64,000 bases of DNA, taken from the NCBI RefSeq assembly GCF_015163075.1, contig NZ_JADDXU010000011.1, positions 62,001 through 126,000 on the forward strand, read 5' to 3'. Below the pieces are notes generated by a model. The model did not search any database. It was not told where the DNA came from and saw only the letters and a program-made list of their open reading frames with translations. Origin of the DNA: Streptomyces justiciae. GTDB taxonomy: Bacteria; Actinomycetota; Actinomycetes; Streptomycetales; Streptomycetaceae. Both the position numbers and the translations under genes were made by a program. Positions 50,135-57,645 of this stretch are shown here, one piece after another; position 1 is the first letter of the stretch; every line of letters begins with the position of its first letter.

Positions 50135-51868
50135 TCAGCGGGTGACGTACACCGTCGCCGACGCCGTCGACGCCGCGTGCAGGTCGTCGCCCGGCCAGCT
50201 CACCTTGTACGTCGTCTCCCGGCGGGTGCGCGGGATGTCGTTGATGGTGAACGTGCCGTCCGCGGCGACCGTCACCGACGACAGTGTGCCGGTGCCGAGC
50301 CGGTCGGTGCGCTCGACCTTCAGCACCGCACGGTCCGGCAGCGCCTTGCCCTGGGCGGTGAAGGTGCCGGTGATCTCCAGGCCCGTGCTGATCGACGCCT
50401 CGGCCGGGGCGGTGAGCGCGATCGAGGTGGGTGCCTTGCCGACGCTCACCGTGTGGGTCACGTCGGTCGCCGGGCGGTGGGTGAGGTCGCCGAGGTAGGA
50501 GACGGTGTAGGTGGCGTCGCCCACCAGGTCGGGCTCGTCGAGGACGGTGTAGGAGCCGTCGTCCTTGACGGTGAAGGTGCCGAGGTCGTGGACGCCGGTG
50601 GCGTCTGTGCGGGTCGCCTTCACCTTCAGCGGCTCGGCCGGTGCCGGGCCGTCGTACTCCAGCCGGCCGCGCACCGACAGCGGTTCGCCCGCGACCGCCT
50701 GGGCGGGGCTGTGGCTCAGGGTGGCGTTCAGGCGTACGTCGTACTGGACCGCCGGGGGCTGGATGACGTGCAGCCAGAACTGGTTGCCGGCCGCGTTCGT
50801 GGTGACCGCGAACAGGCGGGAGCCGTCGGCGGACCACTCCATGCCGCGCGGCGCCACCCGGTCGCCGTCGAGGCTGCCCTCGAAGGCGAACTCCAGCGGG
50901 GCGGTGGAGTCAGCCGGGTCGGCGGGCTGCACCAGCAGGTCCGGGGTTGCGCCGCCGGCCGAGGCGCCGCGCGCGATGTACTTGCCGTCGCCGCTGAAGG
51001 CGACCGCGCTCGCGGTGGCACCGGCGGGCAGGGTGGCGTATCCGATGCCGGCGTCGGACAGGTCGCTGGTGTTCAGCAGCCGCGTACCGGCGGCCGCGTC
51101 GGCGACGGCGACCTTGCTGCCGTCCGCGGAGAACGCCATGTCCTTGAGATCCAGGGCGCCTTGACCGTCGGCGTCGGCGAAACGCCGGGCCGCGTTGCGG
51201 ACGAGGGTGCCGCCGCTCGTGTCGTACACCGTCAGGAACGGGTTGGGCGCTTGGGAGTTGAGTGGCTGCCCCATCAACATGCGGTCGCCCGGGCCCGCTT
51301 CGAGCTGGAGCTTGCCGTAGTCCTGCCAGTTGGTGCGCGGTGCGGTGTTGGTGGCGGGGACGTAGGAGTCCAGGTACGTCAGCGCCGTGTCGCACTCCGC
51401 GGTGTAGTACGAGTACGGCGTCGTGAAGTACACCGTGCCGCCGGAGAAGGCGAGGCTGCGGCCGCAGGTGTCGGTGGAGACGTACAGGCCGTTGGACTGG
51501 TAGGTGCTGGTGTCGTAACGCCAGATCACCTGGCGGCCGCCGACGTAGAGCGTGGAGCCGTCGTCACTCAGGGCCAGCCCCGAGATGTGCTGCTGGGTGC
51601 TGATCGTGGTGATCCGCTCGCCCTGGAAGTCGTAGACGGCGATGAGGCCGGGGTAGTCGTAGCTGCCGAGATTGCTGTCGGCGACGTAGACCCGCTGGTG
51701 TGCGGAGTCCACGGCCAGCGCCGAGTACGAGGTGATCGGCAGCTTGGCCACCGCTTCGGAGGCGGCGGCGTGGGCCGCGGGCGCGGCGGCGACGGTCAGG
51801 CCGGTCCCGGCGAGAGTGGCGGCGAGAGCCGTGGCCGCGAGGCGTCTACGACGGTAAGCGCTGTCCAA
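50135..51868 (-). CDS. Secreted beta-propeller protein with C-terminal Ig-like repeats
   Basis: From TTG at 51866-51868 (GGGGGG five bases upstream), 577 residues. A Sec signal (AYRRRRLAATALAATLAGTG to AAHA) is followed by a propeller of YVADSNLGSYDYPGLIAVYD-type and LALSDDGSTLYVGG-type blades over about 330 residues. Two Ig-like repeats end the protein, each finishing with a YTVSYLGD or YKVSWPGDD strand. A surface or matrix-binding role is inferred. It is a longer paralogue of the protein at 10453. Confidence 0.75.
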   Translation of the reverse strand: MDSAYRRRRLAATALAATLAGTGLTVAAAPAAHAAASEAVAKLPITSYSALAVDSAHQRVYVADSNLGSYDYPGLIAVYDFQGERITTISTQQHISGLALSDDGSTLYVGGRQVIWRYDTSTYQSNGLYVSTDTCGRSLAFSGGTVYFTTPYSYYTAECDTALTYLDSYVPATNTAPRTNWQDYGKLQLEAGPGDRMLMGQPLNSQAPNPFLTVYDTSGGTLVRNAARRFADADGQGALDLKDMAFSADGSKVAVADAAAGTRLLNTSDLSDAGIGYATLPAGATASAVAFSGDGKYIARGASAGGATPDLLVQPADPADSTAPLEFAFEGSLDGDRVAPRGMEWSADGSRLFAVTTNAAGNQFWLHVIQPPAVQYDVRLNATLSHSPAQAVAGEPLSVRGRLEYDGPAPAEPLKVKATRTDATGVHDLGTFTVKDDGSYTVLDEPDLVGDATYTVSYLGDLTHRPATDVTHTVSVGKAPTSIALTAPAEASISTGLEITGTFTAQGKALPDRAVLKVERTDRLGTGTLSSVTVAADGTFTINDIPRTRRETTYKVSWPGDDLHAASTASATVYVTR

Positions 51869-52052
51869 CTGTGCCCCCCACAGGCTTCGTTGGACCCCAC
51901 CAGGAACGGCGAGACCCGTGTGTCCCCCATGTAACAGGGGTGAAGATCCTGTGATCAAGGGGGCGCGGGGAACGGCTCGTGGTGAGTGGGCGGTGCGGGG
52001 ATGGGGCAGCTGATGGGTGATCCGGGGGCGGCCCTCGCGCCGCCCTTCGGGC

Positions 52053-52247
52053 ATGGCGCACGCGCAGGATCGGGGCGGGCTGAGCATCACCGTCGCGTAC
52101 TTCCGCGACGCCGACGGCCTCCGGCAGTGGCAGGCCCACCCCGAGCACCGCGCGGCACAGAAACGCGGGCGGGCCCAGTGGTACGAGCGCTACAAGCTGC
52201 ATGTGGCGAAGGTGGAGCGGAGCCACGGTTTCGTGCGCGAGGAGTGA
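52053..52247 (+). pseudogene. Antibiotic-biosynthesis-monooxygenase-like, C-terminal half
   Basis: Only about 60 residues remain: ITVAYFRDADGLRQWQAHPE, then HRAAQKRGRAQWYERYKLHVAKVERSHGF. This is the second half of a ferredoxin-like ABM-domain protein (usual length about 100), whose AHPEHRxAQxxGRxxWY pattern is clear. The first two strands are missing upstream of 52071. It could be a short intact protein, but half a ferredoxin-like fold is unlikely to be stable. Confidence 0.55.
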
Positions 52248-52262
52248 GCCGAGCCCTGCCGT

Positions 52263-53000
52263 TCACGGGGCGAGGACGCAGAACTCGTGGTTCTCCGGGT
52301 CGGTCAGGCAGGTCCACGCGACGTCGCCCTGGCCGATGTCGAGGTCGGATGCGCCCAGGGTCCGCAGTCGGTTCACCTCTGCCGCCTTGTCGTCATCGGG
52401 GTATGGCAGCAGGTCGAGGTGGAGGCGGTCCGGCACGGTCTTGGTGTCGGGTGTGCGGAGGAACTCGAGGTACGGACCGCCACCCTTGGCGGACCGCAGT
52501 GACGCGTGGTCGTCGGCCACCTCGTGCACGGTCCAGTCCGTCGCCTCGCCCCAGAACCGGGCCATGGCCCGCGGGTCCGTGCAGTCGACGACCACCGCGG
52601 CGACCGGCCCGGTGTCCCGGTAGATCTCGCGCGGCTCCAGCACACAGAACTCGTTGCCCTCGGGATCGGCGAGCACCGTCCACGGCACGTCGCCCTGACC
52701 CACGTCGGCGGGCGTCGCACCGAGCGACTTCAGGCGTGCGACCAACTCGGTCTGATGGGCGGCGGAGGTGGTGGCGAGGTCGAGGTGCACGCGGTTCTTC
52801 ACCGCCGTCTTGGGCTCCGGTACGGGCACGACGTCGATACCGAGGACGACCGGGTCCGGCCAGACGAGGCCGCCGGGCGGTCCGACGTAGGTGGTCACGC
52901 CGGCGCTGTACGCGGTCCAGCCGAGCGCCTCCGCCCAGAACCGGCCGACCGCCGCGGCGTCGAGGGCCTTCACGTTCACCATCACCGGTCGCAGCGCCAT
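52263..53000 (-). CDS. VOC (glyoxalase/bleomycin-resistance fold) protein, two domains
   Basis: A 245-residue protein made of two similar halves. Both contain VNRLRTLGAS/ARLKSLGAT and then DIGQGDVAWTCLTDPENHEFCVL or DVGQGDVPWTVLADPEGNEFCVL, showing internal duplication. Each half is one VOC module with HLDL and Glu metal-type positions. Actinobacterial proteins of this layout are of unknown substrate and include small-molecule-binding proteins. The ATG is at 52998-53000. Confidence 0.9.
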   Translation of the reverse strand: MALRPVMVNVKALDAAAVGRFWAEALGWTAYSAGVTTYVGPPGGLVWPDPVVLGIDVVPVPEPKTAVKNRVHLDLATTSAAHQTELVARLKSLGATPADVGQGDVPWTVLADPEGNEFCVLEPREIYRDTGPVAAVVVDCTDPRAMARFWGEATDWTVHEVADDHASLRSAKGGGPYLEFLRTPDTKTVPDRLHLDLLPYPDDDKAAEVNRLRTLGASDLDIGQGDVAWTCLTDPENHEFCVLAP

Positions 53001-53047
53001 GCCGGCGATCCTATGCGGGACCGTCCGTTCCAGAGAGTGGGACGCTG

Positions 53048-53076
53048 TTGGAGCCGGGCCACGGCTGCGGTAGAAC
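53048..53076 (+). promoter_or_regulatory. Promoter for the first leader peptide
   Basis: TTGGAG (53048-53053) and TAGAAC (53071-53076) are separated by 17 bases. The predicted start point is at or next to the leader ATG (53084), so the leader mRNA would be leaderless. Confidence 0.5.
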
Positions 53077-53083
53077 TGTCTCC

Positions 53084-53155
53084 ATGATCTCCGAGCTCTT
53101 GGTGCGACGCCTGGTCATCGACCTGTGCCTCCGCGCGGGCTCCTGTTGTCTCTGA
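53084..53155 (+). CDS. Putative cysteine-attenuator leader peptide (23 residues)
   Basis: A 23-residue peptide starting MISELLVRRLVID and ending in LRAGSCCL, with three Cys codons, two of them adjacent just before the stop. This matches the pattern of short Arg-Arg/Asp/Cys leader peptides found upstream of actinobacterial sulfur-assimilation operons. There, ribosome stalling at Cys codons when cysteinyl-tRNA is low is thought to favour downstream expression. The following operon is a sulfonate-type transporter and TauD-family enzyme, which fits. It lies 188 bases before the permease gene. Confidence 0.72.
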   Translation: MISELLVRRLVIDLCLRAGSCCL

Positions 53156-53342
53156 CACCTTTTCTTTGATCCGAACCCCTGACGCGCCCTCCCCCGCGGT
53201 GAACCACCCGGTGTGAGCGCGGTTGTTGCGCCCTTTGTGCAGGTGCGCTCCCTTTTCCTCGCCCACATTCCCGCTCGGCGCCGACCGTCCGTGTCGGTCG
53301 ACGGCTACGTGCCGTACCCGGGCGCGCCCCTGGAGGACGCCT
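53156..53342 (+). promoter_or_regulatory. Leader region between leader peptide and ABC permease
   Basis: This 187-base untranslated stretch would hold the attenuator. A GACCG/CGGTC stem-loop is visible near 53278-53296. Its early part is unusually pyrimidine-rich (CACCTTTTCTTTG). Competing structures need folding software to confirm. Confidence 0.4.
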
Positions 53343-54200
53343 GTGTCCACAACGTCGGTTCAGAGAAAGGTTTCTGACCCTCCATCACCCTCACCCCGTC
53401 GCCAACGGCGTGCATGGGCGCGGGTGCGGCCGGTCGCTTTGCCGTTCGCCTCCCTTCTCGTCTTCCTCGGCCTGTGGCAACTGCTGGCGGCGAGCGGGAC
53501 TTGGAGCGAGACCCTGGTGCCGCCGCCGGCGAAGGTGTGGGACGCGTTCGTCGACGTCTCCACCACCCACGACGGCGTACGGGGCTACAACGGCACCACA
53601 CTCGTCGAGCACCTCGGCATCAGCCTGCGCCGCATCGCACTCGGCGCCGGGATCGGCATCGTCGCCGGCGTGGTCCTCGGACTGCTCATGGGCACCGTCG
53701 GCTGGCTGCGCTCGCTGTTCGAACCGTGGATCACCTTCCTGCGGACGCTGCCGCCGCTCGCGTACTTCTCGCTGCTCATCATCTGGCTGGGCATCGACGA
53801 GGAGCCGAAGGTCACGCTGCTGGCCGTGGCCGCGTTCCCGCCGGTGGCGGTGTCCACCACCGCGGCCGTGGCGGCCGTACCGAAGCAGCTGATCGAAGCC
53901 GCCCGGGCGCTCGGCGGATCACGGTGGGACGTGGTCCGGGACGTCGTCGTGCCCTCCGCGCTGCCGGAGACCCTCACCGGCGTCCGGCTCGCCGTAGGCG
54001 TGGCCTACTCGTCCCTGGTCGCCGCCGAGTTGGTCAACGGGCTGCCCGGCATCGGAGGCATGGTCAAGGACGCCGCCAACTACAACAACACCCCCGTCGT
54101 GCTCGTCGGCATCATCGCCATCGGCGTCTCCGGCCTGATCATCGACGGCCTGCTGCTGCGGCTGGAGCGCACGGTCGTGCCCTGGCGCGGACGCACGTAA
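53343..54200 (+). CDS. Sulfonate/taurine-type ABC transporter permease
   Basis: From GTG at 53343 (GGAGG six bases upstream), 285 residues with about six membrane helices. The EAA loop reads LIEAARALGGSRWDVVRDVVVPSALPETLTGVRLA (landmarks), the site for contact with the ATPase, and LRTLPPLAYFSLLIIWLGI is typical of SsuC/TauC permeases. It forms the membrane channel for an alkanesulfonate, taurine or related ligand brought by the binding protein encoded next. The first gene of the operon after the leader peptide. Confidence 0.93.
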   Translation: MSTTSVQRKVSDPPSPSPRRQRRAWARVRPVALPFASLLVFLGLWQLLAASGTWSETLVPPPAKVWDAFVDVSTTHDGVRGYNGTTLVEHLGISLRRIALGAGIGIVAGVVLGLLMGTVGWLRSLFEPWITFLRTLPPLAYFSLLIIWLGIDEEPKVTLLAVAAFPPVAVSTTAAVAAVPKQLIEAARALGGSRWDVVRDVVVPSALPETLTGVRLAVGVAYSSLVAAELVNGLPGIGGMVKDAANYNNTPVVLVGIIAIGVSGLIIDGLLLRLERTVVPWRGRT

Positions 54201-54271
54201 GCCCCCCCCCGGCCACCCGCCCCAAGCCGCACAGTCCCCGCTGTCACCCCTCGCACAGAAACGGCACCACC

Positions 54272-55324
54272 ATGTCCCCTCTCCCCCAAGGCCCCTCCCG
54301 TCGTCTCCTCCTCGCCGGCGCCCTGGCCGCCGTGTCCGCCGCCGTCACCGGCTGCTCCGCCGACAGTGAGGCCGCCACGTCCGGCGGTGCCAAGCAGCTG
54401 CGCATCGGCTACTTCGCCTTCCCCAGCGGCGACTTGCTGGTGAAGAACAGAAAGCTGCTGGAGAAGGCGCTGCCGGAGTACACGATCAAGTGGATCAAGT
54501 TCGACTCCGGTGCCAGCGTCAACCAGGCCTTCCTCGGCAAGTCCCTCGACATCGCCGCGCTCGGCTCCAGCCCCTTCGCCCGCGGCATCTCAGGCAGTTC
54601 GCCGATCCCGTACAAGGTGGCGTGGATTCTGGACGTCGCGGGCGAGAACGAGGCCCTCGTGGCACGCAAGGACACCGGCATCACCGACGTCGCCGGGCTC
54701 AAGGGCAAGAAGATCGCCACCCCGTTCGCCTCGACCTCCCACTACAGTCTGCTGGCGGCCCTGGAGGCGGCCGGACTCGCCGCGTCCGACGTGCAGTTGA
54801 TCGACCTCCAGCCGCAGCCGATCCTCGCCGCCTGGGAACGCGGTGACATCGACGCCGCCTACGTCTGGCTCCCCACGCTCGACGAGCTGCGCAAGACCGG
54901 CACCCAGCTCACCAGCAGCAAGGAGATCGGCGCCGCGGGCAAGCCGACCCTCGATCTGGCCGTCGTGTCAGACGAGTTGATCGGCCGGGACCCGAAGGCC
55001 ATCGCCGCGTGGCGCACGGCGCAGGCCGAGGCGCTGCGCCTGCTCAAGTCGGATCCGGACGGGGCGGTCAAGGCGGTCGCTGCCGAGATCAACATCAGCG
55101 AGGCCGACGCCAAGGCCCAGTTGGCGCAAGGCGTCTTCCTCACCCCGGAGCAGGTCGTCTCCGCCAACTGGCTGGGCACCGACAGCGGTCCGGGCAAGCT
55201 GCTCACCTACGTCAGCGACACCGCCGCCTTCCTCGCCGCCCAGAAGCAGATAGACGCCGCGCCGTCCGAGGACGCCGTCCGCAAGGCGTTCTATCTGGAG
55301 GGGCTGTCCGATGTCGTCAAGTGA
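54272..55324 (+). CDS. ABC transporter substrate-binding lipoprotein (sulfonate/taurine type)
   Basis: A 350-residue lipoprotein. The signal SRRLLLAGALAAVSAAVTGC has a twin-Arg and a lipobox ending at Cys29 or so, so it is anchored outside the membrane. The mature part is a TauA/SsuA-type bilobal protein: LRIGYFAFPSGDLLVKN at the start, IKWIKFDSGASVNQAFLGKSLDIAALGSSP, and TPFASTSHYSLLAALEAAGL. It captures the sulfur-containing ligand. It ends 14 bases inside the ATPase gene's start region, indicating tight coupling. Confidence 0.93.
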   Translation: MSPLPQGPSRRLLLAGALAAVSAAVTGCSADSEAATSGGAKQLRIGYFAFPSGDLLVKNRKLLEKALPEYTIKWIKFDSGASVNQAFLGKSLDIAALGSSPFARGISGSSPIPYKVAWILDVAGENEALVARKDTGITDVAGLKGKKIATPFASTSHYSLLAALEAAGLAASDVQLIDLQPQPILAAWERGDIDAAYVWLPTLDELRKTGTQLTSSKEIGAAGKPTLDLAVVSDELIGRDPKAIAAWRTAQAEALRLLKSDPDGAVKAVAAEINISEADAKAQLAQGVFLTPEQVVSANWLGTDSGPGKLLTYVSDTAAFLAAQKQIDAAPSEDAVRKAFYLEGLSDVVK

Positions 55325-56126
55325 GCTCACCGCCAAGCCGGTTGTCGATGCGGAGCGCGCCGGGTCGGTCCGCATCGAGCGGGTCACGCACCAGTACGGC
55401 CGTGGCGGCGAGGCCTTCACCGCCGTAGGGCCGGTCGATCTGGCCGTCCCGGCCGGGGAGTTCCTCGTTCTCGTCGGCGCGTCCGGGTGCGGCAAGAGCA
55501 CGCTGTTGCGACTGATCGCCGGGTTCGAGCAGCCCACGCACGGCTCGGTGCGCGTGTCGGGCGCCGAGCCGCACCCCGGTGTCTCGGCCGGTGTGGTCTT
55601 CCAGACGCCGCGGCTCTTCCCGTGGCGGACCGTGCGCGGCAACGTCGATCTGGCGCTGCGCTACGCGGGCGTGGACCGCGCCCAATGGCCGGAGCGCCGC
55701 GCCGAGTTGCTGGCGCGGGTCGGGCTGGAGGGCACCGAGCGGCGACGGGTCTGGGAGATCTCCGGCGGGCAGCAGCAGCGCGTCGCCATCGCCCGGGCCC
55801 TGGCCGCCGAGAACCCGCTCCTGCTGCTGGACGAGCCGTTCGCCGCACTGGACGCGCTGACCCGAGAGCGCCTCCAGGAGGACGTGCGCCAGGTGACCGA
55901 ACGCACCGGGCGGACCGCGGTGTTCGTGACCCACTCGGCCGAGGAGGCGGTGTTCCTCGGCTCCCGCATCGTGGTGCTGACCAAGAGCCCCGGCACCGTG
56001 GCCCTGGACCTGCCGATCGGCCTGCCGCGCGGCGACGTCGACGCCGAAGAGCTCCGCAACTCCCCCGAGTTCGCCGAGCTGCGCGCCCAGGTGTCCCACG
56101 CCGTCAAGGCAGCGGCGGCGGCCTGA
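55311..56126 (+). CDS. ABC transporter ATP-binding protein (SsuB/TauB type)
   Basis: A 271-residue ATPase. Walker A is GASGCGKST (56-64), the signature is ISGGQQQRVAIARALA (from 151), Walker B is LLLLDEP (171-177), and the switch His is in FVTHSAEEAVFLG. The Q-loop VVFQTPRLFPWRTVRGNV is typical of the nitrate/sulfonate/taurine importers. It powers the permease encoded at 53343. It overlaps the binding-protein gene by 14 bases. Confidence 0.95.
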   Translation: MSSSELTAKPVVDAERAGSVRIERVTHQYGRGGEAFTAVGPVDLAVPAGEFLVLVGASGCGKSTLLRLIAGFEQPTHGSVRVSGAEPHPGVSAGVVFQTPRLFPWRTVRGNVDLALRYAGVDRAQWPERRAELLARVGLEGTERRRVWEISGGQQQRVAIARALAAENPLLLLDEPFAALDALTRERLQEDVRQVTERTGRTAVFVTHSAEEAVFLGSRIVVLTKSPGTVALDLPIGLPRGDVDAEELRNSPEFAELRAQVSHAVKAAAAA

Positions 56127-56162
56127 ACCTCGTACACCCCCCTCAGGAAAGGGATTTGACCC

Positions 56163-57041
56163 GTGAGCATCCTCAGCGAACGCCCGGCCGTGACCGGGCT
56201 CCCGATCACCCCGCTGGGCCCGAACTTCGGTGCCGAACTGCACGGCATCGACCTCGGCCGGCTCGACGACGACCAGGTCCTCGCGCTGCGCGAGGCGCTG
56301 GTGGCGTACAAGGTGCTGTTCGTGCGCGGCCAGCACGGGCTCGACGACGCGGCCCAGATCGAGTTCGGCCGGCGGCTGGGCGAGGTCACCGTGGGGCATC
56401 CGGTGCACGACTCCGGTGACGTGGCCCCCGAGGTGTACTCCCTGGACAGCCAGGACAACGGGTTCGCCGACGTGTGGCACACCGACGTGACGTTCGTACG
56501 GCGGCCCCCGGCCATCTCCGTGCTGCGGGCCGTGGTGCTGCCGCCCACCGGCGGCGACACCAACTGGGCGGACAGCCAGCTCGCCTACGAGTCCCTGTCG
56601 CCGGGACTGCGGGCCCACATCGACACGCTGACCGCCGTCCACGACGGCAGCCGCGAGTTCGGCTACTACCTCGCCCAACGCAGGCAGGGCCAGGGGAACT
56701 TGTGGGAGGGCGAGGTGTTCACCTCGCTGACGCCGGTGGAGCATCCGGTGGTGCGGGTGCACCCGGAGAGCGGCCGCAAGGGCCTGTTCGTGAACCCGGG
56801 TTTCACCTCGCACATCGTTGGTGTCTCGGAACACGAGAGCCGCGGCCTCCTCGACATCCTGTACGCCCACCTCACCAAGCCGGAGCACGTCGTACGGCAC
56901 CGCTGGCAGGCCGGTGACGTGGCGCTGTGGGACAACCGCAGCACGGCCCACTACGCCAACCGCGACTACGGCGACCAGCACCGGGTGATGCACCGGATCA
57001 CCCTGCGCGGCGACGTCCCGGTGGGCCCCGCCACCGCCTGA
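56163..57041 (+). CDS. TauD/TfdA-family 2-oxoglutarate dioxygenase
   Basis: A 292-residue Fe(II)/2-oxoglutarate enzyme. The metal triad is His106 and Asp108 (VWHTDVTF) with His263 (STAHYA), and the 2-oxoglutarate-binding Arg is Arg274 or Arg278 (QHRVMHR). TauD-type enzymes release sulfite from taurine or other alkanesulfonates or sulfate esters by hydroxylating the carbon bearing the sulfur. It follows the transporter by 36 bases, so it probably desulfonates the imported compound. Substrate not known. Confidence 0.93.
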   Translation: MSILSERPAVTGLPITPLGPNFGAELHGIDLGRLDDDQVLALREALVAYKVLFVRGQHGLDDAAQIEFGRRLGEVTVGHPVHDSGDVAPEVYSLDSQDNGFADVWHTDVTFVRRPPAISVLRAVVLPPTGGDTNWADSQLAYESLSPGLRAHIDTLTAVHDGSREFGYYLAQRRQGQGNLWEGEVFTSLTPVEHPVVRVHPESGRKGLFVNPGFTSHIVGVSEHESRGLLDILYAHLTKPEHVVRHRWQAGDVALWDNRSTAHYANRDYGDQHRVMHRITLRGDVPVGPATA

Positions 57042-57048
57042 CACGGAC

Positions 57049-57072
57049 ACCGGCGCCTCCAGGGGCGCCGGT
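57049..57072 (+). terminator. Terminator hairpin after the dioxygenase gene
   Basis: ACCGGCGCC and GGCGCCGGT form a perfect 9-bp stem around a six-base loop, eight bases after the dioxygenase stop. It probably ends the first sulfur operon. Confidence 0.7.
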
Positions 57073-57084
57073 AGTCTCCCGGCC

Positions 57085-57348
57085 ATGGAGAACCTGGCCG
57101 AGACCGCGTGCCGGATCTGTGGACTGGACGACGGTGACGAGCTGTTCGACCGGCACGGCGTACCGCTCTACGTGATCTGCGCCTGCTGCTACAACGAGTC
57201 GGGCATCGGCGACGACACCCTGATGCAGGTCCGCGAACTCCGCGGCCTGTGGCTCGGCCACGGCGCCCGGTGGCACGAGCCTGCCCGAAAACCGGCGGAC
57301 TGGGACCTGCTCGCCCAGATCGCGAACATTCCGCCCAGGTGGCGATGA
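57085..57348 (+). CDS. Small zinc-ribbon-like protein, 87 residues
   Basis: The protein starts MENLAETACRICGLDDGDEL and carries two Cys pairs, CRIC (9-12) and CACC (near residue 32), a likely four-Cys zinc site. The rest is charged with several Trp residues (GLWLGHGARWHEP, ADWDLL). No further function is apparent. It lies between the two sulfur operons, after the first terminator, and may be independent of them. Confidence 0.65.
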   Translation: MENLAETACRICGLDDGDELFDRHGVPLYVICACCYNESGIGDDTLMQVRELRGLWLGHGARWHEPARKPADWDLLAQIANIPPRWR

Positions 57349-57370
57349 AAAGGGCCGCACCACGGCGCTC

Positions 57371-57401
57371 TTGACACCCGCCGGGGCGACCGACGTACGT
57401 T
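57371..57401 (+). promoter_or_regulatory. Candidate promoter of the second sulfur operon
   Basis: A consensus TTGACA (57371-57376) and a TACGTT (57396-57401) are 19 bases apart, longer than the usual 17-18. It lies 35 bases before the second leader peptide. Confidence 0.4.
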
Positions 57402-57435
57402 GAACTCGCGAATTCCTGACGGGTGGAGGCCCTCG

Positions 57436-57552
57436 ATGCACGTTCCTGGCGCGGTGCCGCACGGTGCCTGCACGGGTGCGTGGCTGATCATCCGGCGGCA
57501 TGTCGACTACTGCCGCACCGCCTCCGCGGTCTGTCCTTCCGTACACGTCTGA
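57436..57552 (+). CDS. Putative cysteine-attenuator leader peptide (38 residues)
   Basis: A 38-residue peptide with its own GGTGGAGG site six bases before the ATG. Residues 20-33 read RRHVDYCRTASAVC, the hallmark Arg-Arg-His-Val-Asp plus Cys pattern of actinobacterial sulfur-operon leader peptides; a third Cys lies near residue 12. It precedes an operon of flavin monooxygenases by about 90 bases. A GCCGGC/GCCGGC stem-loop (57558-57576) follows its stop codon directly and may be part of the attenuator. Confidence 0.78.
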   Translation: MHVPGAVPHGACTGAWLIIRRHVDYCRTASAVCPSVHV

Positions 57553-57645
57553 CCCCTGCCGGCCCGCCTCGCCGGCCGTCTCGTCGTGGCCCCGCCGTTT
57601 GCGCTGTACGGCCGCGAGTTCACGTGTTCTCGGAAGGAACTCCCC
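57553..57645 (+). promoter_or_regulatory. Leader region between leader peptide and first monooxygenase
   Basis: It contains the stem GCCGGC-CCGCCTC-GCCGGC at 57558-57576 and the ribosome-binding site GAAGGA at 57633. This is the expected place for an attenuator responding to translation of the leader peptide. Confidence 0.45.
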
